From NCBI GenBank assembly GCA_958299035.1, contig CATQJL010000223.1, positions 54,852,302-54,916,301 of the forward strand: DNA of 64,000 nucleotides, read 5' to 3'. This document shows positions 57,136 to 64,000 of this stretch, one piece after another. Made by a program: the position numbers and the translations under genes. The stretch comes from Cylicocyclus nassatus (lineage: Eukaryota > Nematoda > Chromadorea > Rhabditida > Strongylidae). The first letter of the stretch is position 1. Every line of letters starts with the position of its first letter. A model generated the notes under the pieces. The model was not told where the DNA came from. It searched no databases and saw nothing but the letters and a program-made list of their open reading frames with translations.

Positions 57136-60100
57136 TCAGTGTTTTCTCCTTCTTTTGTTGGCACATGGCTTTTTGCACCATTCCAGCTTTTTCAGATTCG
57201 AATTAAGTCGAAGCCCAACAGCACAGCCTTTGAAGACTGGGCAACACACATCCGCTCGGCACCGAAGTCCATGCGCGAGGACATCTGCCTTCACTTTGGC
57301 TATATCTTCGGGTGTTGGGAAGTCATCTAAACAACGCATTGAACATGAATCAAATTTTTTGCCATTTGGAAAAATTCTTCATACCATACTTATCCCTCGT
57401 TTTCTTTTCCGGTCGCATCTCTATCAAAGGCTCGTCTCCACAGATCCGACTTTCTAATCCACATTGATCCGGGTCGTCGCAGTCTCGCCTCCGATGTTGA
57501 AAACCATCTTCGCATTTCGACCAGTCTGTTTGCGTCTCAGCCGCTACGACTAGTAGTTCAGGAACACCTGGGAATAATCCGTGGACTCATGAAAAAAAAG
57601 TGGCGACAGAAGTTCAAACAAGTCTAGTGCAGATTATTCCTGGTTTTGTACCAGTTTGGCAGCTGACCGGTCTTGAGCAGTGAAAATAACTACATAACAG
57701 TTCTCATGAGGGAAATGGTATGTCTGTGTCTATAGTGGTCAACTTCACTGCAGTAACTATCATAATCATCAAACGGATTTGCTGGGAAGATTTTTTTGAA
57801 AATCCAAAACATGGTTTCCAGTTCAAAAGCATGGCAAGAGAAGGAAGCGTGCGGACCAAAGTAAACAAGATGAAAAATTTTAGAAGTGATATTTGAGGCC
57901 TCCGATAGAGTTCACGCGATTTGATCGTCGCGATCCAATCGCGACAAGACAACTGTTACGAGCTCATTGCATGCCGACTAGCTTGCATTTCGGTTGTGGT
58001 ACTTTTCCAGCCCGAAATTTTTGAATGTGAAATAAAAATGAATGGAAATCGCGACGATTGAATCGCGACGATCAAATCGCGGGAACTTTGTCCGAGGTCT
58101 GAGAAAGAAATCGATTGTTAGTCTTCAGGTTAAGATTGGCTTGAGAACCAACTTGATTTGTGGTTCGGACGTAATGAGAAAGTATAAATAGAAACGATTT
58201 CTTCGGCAACTTTTATTGCCGAAAGAAGTGATTCCAAATTCGCAGAAAATAAATTCGTTTTTTGAACGGAAATATCTTTTAGCATCTTCACTACGCCTCT
58301 TCTGTAAAAGTAAAAACTATAGAATTGCGACATCGATCTAAAAATTTTCTCCGACTAATGCGACGTCGTTTTTTCATTTGATTTCTTTCTCAACCTCTCT
58401 ATCCACTATTATTATTCTTATGAAGATTTCTTTCCTCCCCATACAGCGTATGTGGATGTCCTTTCAAAACCTTAGAGTAAAAGCTATACGCATTTTTCGA
58501 ACCCGGCTTTGAACATAGAACTTACTAAAAGTTTTAGCTGATCGCATCCGCGGACGAGTTGGTTGTGGAGGTGGTTTTTGACAACCAACTTCAAAGTAGT
58601 CTACAATGTCCGTGTTTTCTTCTGCAAATAGATCACTCTGAGTGTGTCGATCTTCTGAGTTTAAGATGCAGTTGAGTTGCGCTTCCTAGAAATGATATCA
58701 ATTTAACAGCTAGTGAGTTTGTCTTGAGAAGGCCTTACCTCGAAAAAGTACATCCCACTGGAGCAGTTAAATCCGAATCTTGTTTGACTTTCCATGCAGT
58801 ACTCAAAACAAGCCTCAAATGTGGCCGCATCAGCTACAGCTTCAGCGAAACCGACTAAAACCATTTGTGGAAAGCGTACAAATGTTGGCGAACAGTTTCT
58901 AGAAAGCTTTTATTTATTTTAAGTAACAAAATTCTCGGCACCGTTACAACTTTGTTGCACTCTCTGCCACGCAAATCTTCTCGTAGTAGGTGGTATCATT
59001 GCGTTGCTTCAGCTGGCCATTTCCAACTGGCACAGCCGTTTCTTTTGAGAAAGAGCACGTCGAATCAGAATAGTCGAATGATCTGCAGTCAAGTGCTTGT
59101 CCAGAAATCTGTAAATTATTTGTGCAAGGATAGATCAAAACACAACGCTAAGCTTGGTGCTTTTACTAATTTGAATAACAATTTTTGGGTACGAGTATTC
59201 ATACTCGTTTTCGAGACTTTCACAGAAAAATATACGAACACTTCTACACTTGCTTCTACGCTTTTTACTATGTCTGGCTAATAAAATAACACTAAAAAAC
59301 GAGATGGTTTGCACTTCGTTGAACTTCTTTTTGCCGAAGGATTATGCTTTTCGCGAAGCCTAATCCGTTTCCCTCTTGCAGGAGCAATAATTCAAGCAAG
59401 AACAAGCATTACTATGGAATGTCAAGAGAGAATGAGGTTTTTTTAGTTTGATAGTTTTTCTTTCTGTTTGCAATCGTGCTTTTAGAACAAAAGCGCAAAC
59501 AGCAATTCCTTCCCTTTATGAAAAGGCAGGAAGTGATCTGAAAACACTTCTTTTTGGTTATTTTATCAGGAAAAATTATAGCATGCTGTCGTCTGGTGAA
59601 AATTATCACAAAAAAGCTGGAGGTGACTAAATATATCTTTTTCGAACACATCTCAAGAGTGTATGATTGATTGATTGTGTCTTGAATCCCCCAGAAATTA
59701 TCAGAGAAAATGTTTTTCTGCTGTTCATGCACACTCTTTTGACTCCTTTTAGTGGTTTTTCTCGAAAAATTAAGCTGTCAGTCTTCCACAAAATCATTTA
59801 TTCATTTTTTGGACCTCCAAACTCGTGTATGAACTTTTTGCAAGCTTGCTTTTTATTCGCAATCAGTGTGTGATGCTACTGGGCCTACCTGATTTCTCTC
59901 ACAAGCTGAGATACACTCAGATACACTGCTCACTGCTAAGATGATGTCGTCATTGTTGTAAAGCTCGAAACCTTCAGTTTGGAGAAAACTGGAAAGATTT
60001 TCACATCATAAAAACTTATTTTTGCCAGCTTCCAATCAAAAAAGAGGGAAGCATAATCTTCTCACCTCATATCTAACGATAAAACACCGACTCTGATAAT

Positions 60101-63100
60101 CTTGGTCTGCTTTCACTTATTTGTCTAATAAGTTTAGAATCTATTCATCATTAAAGTTGAAAAAAAACCTACTAGTATTTTCTGTTTGCTAAGGGTACAG
60201 ATTACAACAAGTGCATTAACAAGCTGATTTATGATTAAAAACGAAACAAGAATCGGCGCTGTGATCAAAATTTATGAGTTACATTGTTGAAAACTTATCG
60301 TTAGAATTTTCTTACGAAAAAAGTATTGTTCTATTGGTGTGTTTAAAGGGGGGGGGGGGTGGATCGAAACGTATATTGTATACCGTATATTGTTCTATTG
60401 GTGTACCTTGAAAATTATACTCAGTGATCATTTTACGCGCAGTTGTTGACGGCGCTGCATTTTAGACAATGCAGCGCCGTCAACAACTGCGCGTAAAAAT
60501 GATCACTGAGTATAATTTTCAAGGTTTGAGCTCGATCATCATTTTACGCGCAACCGTTGTCAACACCGCAAAAACACCAATTTGCCAAATCCCAAGCTAC
60601 ACTAAAAAGAAATTTTTGTAAGGTGTGTTTTTCGATGCTATCTATAAGATTGAGAAACCCTAAGTTCAATCACCTGATTCTTTTTCCTGGTGGGCAATAT
60701 GTTGGAGCTTTCGGGCTTTTATCGAAGAACTTCTGCTCAACAAGAGATTCCGTTTCTACCGTTTTCACAGCTTCTTCGAAATTTTCTCGACGGTCCAATT
60801 GTGATGCATGTGCAACGACTAAACAAGAACACCACTGGAATTTTTACTGTAAAGAGAAATGTTACGAAAACCTTGATCAAGGGGCGGAGTCGGCCTCATG
60901 GGTAACGTTGCTACTGTAGTACTTTGGGTTGTGGTTGCTTCTGTGGTGTATTGGATTGTTGTTGTTGTGATAGGGCTGCAAAGTTTTTTGATTTAAAAAA
61001 TCTCGATGTTAACCGTACAGTGTAGCGATCTCATGTCAATATGTGTGACTGCACACTGCACATATTGCATGTCAAATTCTGGATCTTATGACCAGGCAGT
61101 CGCAATTCGTCAAAGATGTTTCAAGTTTTGTGCTTGTTTATTCCAGAGATCGATAATAAAATTTTGCGTAAGTGTTCCTAATTACATTCACTCAAAATGG
61201 CGAATTATATTTATTTAGTAAGAACGAGCAATGTGTACAGTGTGTGCAATCGCATATTCTAGAAATGAGTAGTGCTAGAATGAGCACTTTGTCTCGGTTG
61301 CAGGGTCCCGTTTCAATGGCACTCCGCCTCACAAGTAGCAGCGCGGCGTCTGCTCGCGTTTCCCTTGAGCGGTCACATTGGCCTCATCGATCCGAGAACT
61401 GCACGCAAACAACTCAAGATGCGCAACTGCACGCGAAAGGGACATTGCGATTGAAACAGGCCGTACAGTATGAACGCCATCCTTTTTTCACTGCACTACT
61501 TAACAATTCATTCCAACTGCACTTTCATTACTCACTTCAAGCAATGATAAGCTTGAGTGGGTTCAAAGTAATCGCGAGTCTGGAATTTGAGCAATCGAGC
61601 TGGAGCTTGGTCTCCAACATGCGCAAAGAGATCGCATACCTAAAACACACTTTTTTCCCATTTTTTTTACTCTTTCTAAAAGCACATACTTGATTGATAT
61701 TATCGTAGACGAAAGAGCGGCAAGTGTATGTTCCTGTCTGGCTCTGGAGACAATGAGCCTTGCAGTTCATCAGCGAAAAAGATGACCTGAGATAAATCTG
61801 CCCGATGTTAGAGATTGTATCATAAACTTTTCAGAAATACCTCCTCTCATATGGTTGAGCGTTTACAATGATACAGTCAACATAACGACGAAAGCAAGGG
61901 TCATCTGTAAAGAACAGATTCTTTCGTGCATTTGTTCTATTATTTTGCATTCTCACTTTAAGACACGCTTTTACAACTATGTTACTGGGTTCATTTAATT
62001 ATTCATTGGGTGGGCAAATGCTCTGAACGATGTGTCCCTGCGCGAAGTGACTATTCCAAATCTGGAACTTGTATTTTCCAAGTGAAGGAAGTTTGTCCAT
62101 TTTGTTGGAAACAATTTTTTTTTGCCTCACAACATCTCGCAGCATTCAAGCGTTTATAGTTGGCAGCTGCCCGAGAAAGCTTCATTTTGCAAATTTTTGT
62201 ATGACAAAAATTTGAGTTTTATCTTATGTTGGCACCTTTACAGTGTCCAGCCAGAATCATTTTTCAAATAAAATTTTTGTTTTTAGGTTTTCCGTATCAG
62301 TTATATGCGCAAGATTTTATGAGAAGATCTTTTTTGGAATCAGCTGTAAGGAGAAAAAATTTATGGAGGTTAAAAACTGGAAAAAGTGGCGAAGTTTGCT
62401 CTTTCTTCCATCCGCTATGGTGACAGGCTTCGAACCCACAATCAAGAAAAAAATGGAGAGTTTAAAGTGAATGGAAACTTGCTGCTCCATAATAAAGTTT
62501 TAGGTTGGTGCAAGAATAATGGCCGATTTTCCGAGCCTTTTTTCAGGGCAATTTTTTCTATCAATACTTTTTCTTTAAAATAAATAGTGTATCATCGAGA
62601 AACTGTTTTCATGCTCTATCTAATGTTGTTTGAAAAGGGCTTCCATCCTCATCTGTTATAAAGTTACTGAGCTTCAATTCTAGCCAGAATTCAAGCGCGT
62701 ATTAATGGCACTTCTTCAAACATTCAGCTATCATATGTAATGGATGCGTTCTTTGAAGTTATCAAGACTGAGATATGGCGCCTAAACATGTGTAGCTGTT
62801 GCGGTCATTTTATGACCCATAATTTCCTTCTGAAGAAGTCAATCGCCGAAGCTTTGCTCAATTCTGTAAGCGTAGAGCTAGCATCATATTAACAGTTTTT
62901 GCAAAAATCTAGCTGTTCAGTACGTAGAAAATCGGAGGACTCCGTATTCGGGACTTTGAGGCAACTGAAAAATGCTAAAAAATAGTTTTAAGTTTTAATT
63001 TTATTTCTTCTCGCAAACTTCCTTGTCCGGATTCTTTATATCGTGTTTTGTACTACTGGCTTGCTGCTACAAGATAGCACTCATCCTTACTAACAAACTT

Positions 63101-64000
63101 TGAAAGAAGTTATGAATTGTCAACAAGAAGGTTCTAGCAGAAGAACCTTTTTTTCAATCCATACTTTCTGCCCGTTCGTAATTTGAGTATAAGTAAATGT
63201 GCGCTGTATTGCAGAAGGCTGCTGCTTCTGATGATCGTTGCAGCATCCGGAAATGCGGATCTCAAAGAGTTATAGCACGTCAAAGTTAAAGTCCGCAAAA
63301 CGGCCATTATTTTTGCACCAACCTATTGGATGTCTCATGAAGTTGTGGACGCACAAATTATAAAGAACGGGGGAACTAGAATTTCGAACGTTGCAGGCAA
63401 AAGTCTTCTTGGGCGTCTTTGGTTTTTCCACAGTAAATTTCCCGATTGTGAGTTTTCATGCATAGTCGAGTAGGTTATCATTTTATCAATTACACTAATT
63501 GCACTTTTGTTTACCTAAAATAATATCACATAGCAACTCAATCCTTCTTACAACGAAGAAGAAACAATTTCAAATTGCCAAATTTTATCATTCTTACCCG
63601 AATGTCATGAACCTGAAATGACAAAGCTATTTTAGTGAATACCAAAGTACGATCTTTTTTTTGGAAGTAAAAACCTTTCAAGGTTAGGTTTCAATTCAAT
63701 AATTATTGAGCAAAATGCTAAATAAACATCTGGTTTGTATCCACTCACTCAAGTCCGGTATTCCAGCAATTACTTGACGATCCTCATCTGCTTCGCGAAC
63801 GACCTGTAAGTAGCCGGAAAGTGAATTGGATGAAAAAAAAAGTTGTATAAGACAAACTTTGTAATTTGGTGTGCTTGGACTTTGCGGAACGCCATATCCA
63901 CTTCCTCCACTTCTTGTACTCTCATCTGTGGTGTCACGCTGAATGAATATCAATGAACGAGGGTAAGTCTGGTTATCCTTTACTTACCAACGTCATTGGT
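57136..64000 (-). CDS. Extracellular PAN/apple-domain protein with thrombospondin-1-like motif (5' partial)
   Basis: Exons on the minus strand: 64000-63988 (cut by the window), 63938-63858, 63803-63749, 61904-61841, 61786-61640, 60975-60872, 60818-60674, 59988-59889, 59108-58951, 58898-58739, 58685-58526, 57567-57385, 57326-57136; about 520 residues, all phases consistent. PAN 1: DPCFRRYVDCIIVN, MNCKAHCLQSQTGTYTCRSF, YDNINQVCAF. Then a Thr-rich linker (PITTTTIQYTTEATTT). PAN 2: YCPPGKRISFLQTEGFELY, SECISACERNQ, ALDCRSFDYSDSTCSFSKET. PAN 3: NCSPTFVRFPQMVLVGFAEA, FEACFEYCMES. Next a TSP1-like TDWSKCEDGFQHRRRDC with more Cys, and a C-terminus with six cysteines ending ANKRRRKH. The Cys-rich layout implies a secreted or cell-surface matrix/cuticle protein. 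PAN resembles nompA/NOAH/LET-653 types, but there is no ZP domain here. The signal peptide lies outside the window. Confidence 0.85.
57896..58100. mobile_element. ~205-bp foldback MITE, GATCGTCGCGATT family, in a PAN-gene intron
   Basis: AGGCCTCCGATAGAGTTCAC then GCGATTTGATCGTCGCGATC on the left; ATCGCGACGATCAAATCGCG and GAACTTTGTCCGAGGTCT on the right are its complement. Same family as 39008-39243 (shared CATTGCATGCCGA core) and 13541-13850. Confidence 0.8.
60406..60524. repeat. Near-perfect 119-bp hairpin in a PAN-gene intron
   Basis: Arms CCTTGAAAATTATACTCAGT ... GTTGACGGCGCTGCATT and the exact complement (one extra A) flank a ~6-nt loop TTAGAC. A third partial copy (CATTTTACGCGCAACCGTTG) follows at 60540. 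No flanking duplication is evident. It could be a tiny foldback transposon or a structured-RNA source. Confidence 0.85.
62500..63325. mobile_element. Mariner-type TIR element, TIR TAGGTTGGTGCAA, in a PAN-gene intron
   Basis: TAGGTTGGTGCAAGAATAATGG at the left and the complement of TAGGTTGGTGCAAAAATAATGG at the right (about 26 bp). Unlike the other palindromic MITEs the interior is not symmetric and may be a decayed transposase body, but no long ORF survives. Same TIR start as 52948-53650. Confidence 0.7.

Noticed and set aside
58130..58333. 67-codon minus ORF as an extra PAN-gene exon
   Set aside because: The direct splice from 58526 to 57567 is in phase (completing a Ser codon); including this ORF needs an atypical donor and breaks phase.
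61172..61693. 173-codon plus-strand ORF
   Set aside because: It runs antisense to and beyond the end of a PAN exon (61640) and has no domain; the minus strand is the coding one here.
1..64000. CRISPR arrays, bacterial operons, rRNA or tRNA genes
   Set aside because: No regular spacer arrays or recognisable RNA gene structures were found; intron-rich genes and spliced-leader-type acceptors show a eukaryotic (nematode) sequence.

Overview
The window looks like a gene-poor, repeat-rich piece of a clade V (strongylid or hookworm-like) nematode chromosome. The evidence is: many small exons with TTTTCAG-type acceptors, candidate spliced-leader (trans-splice) sites just upstream of start codons, a NOC4L-TBP-TTC27 order that from memory matches Caenorhabditis elegans cosmid T20B12 (T20B12.3, tbp-1, trd-1), and abundant TIR/MITE-type DNA transposon remnants. 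The species assignment is inference. Gene models were built by hand from splice sites, reading phase and remembered protein families; no alignment was run.

Layout. 784-18828 (+): 3' part of a goliath/RNF130/RNF150-type transmembrane RING-H2 E3 ligase, nine exons across about 18 kb with repeat-filled introns. 18.8-33 kb: no convincing host gene; foldback elements, a mariner-type palindromic MITE, a ~145-bp degenerate tandem repeat and decayed ORFs of a repetitive element. 33031-35388 (-): FAM172A/Arb2-domain protein, eight exons. 36220-38427: a GC-rich TIR element containing a 1.2-kb palindrome with two 583-bp arms. 40717-41799 (-): five-exon gene with a THAP/LIN-15-like C2CH zinc finger. 44015-45231 (+): small acidic protein of unknown function whose last codon and stop lie inside the target-site duplication of a hAT MITE. 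45438-45770 (-): a possible short gene facing it. 46094-56329 (+): NOC4L (5' end unresolved), TATA-binding protein and TTC27 in tandem; the TBP poly(A) signal lies about 30 nt before the TTC27 start, which suggests an operon. 57136 to beyond 64000 (-): an extracellular PAN/apple-domain protein with a thrombospondin-1-like motif, convergent with TTC27.

The NOC4L-TBP-TTC27 block joins nucleolar 40S biogenesis, general transcription initiation and a TPR protein: basal growth functions that nematode operons typically combine. The other genes show no obvious pathway link. Most remaining structure is transposon-derived. At least ten inverted-repeat elements can be delimited, several with clean target-site duplications: two hAT (8 bp), two with TAA (Harbinger-like) and two with TA (mariner-like).
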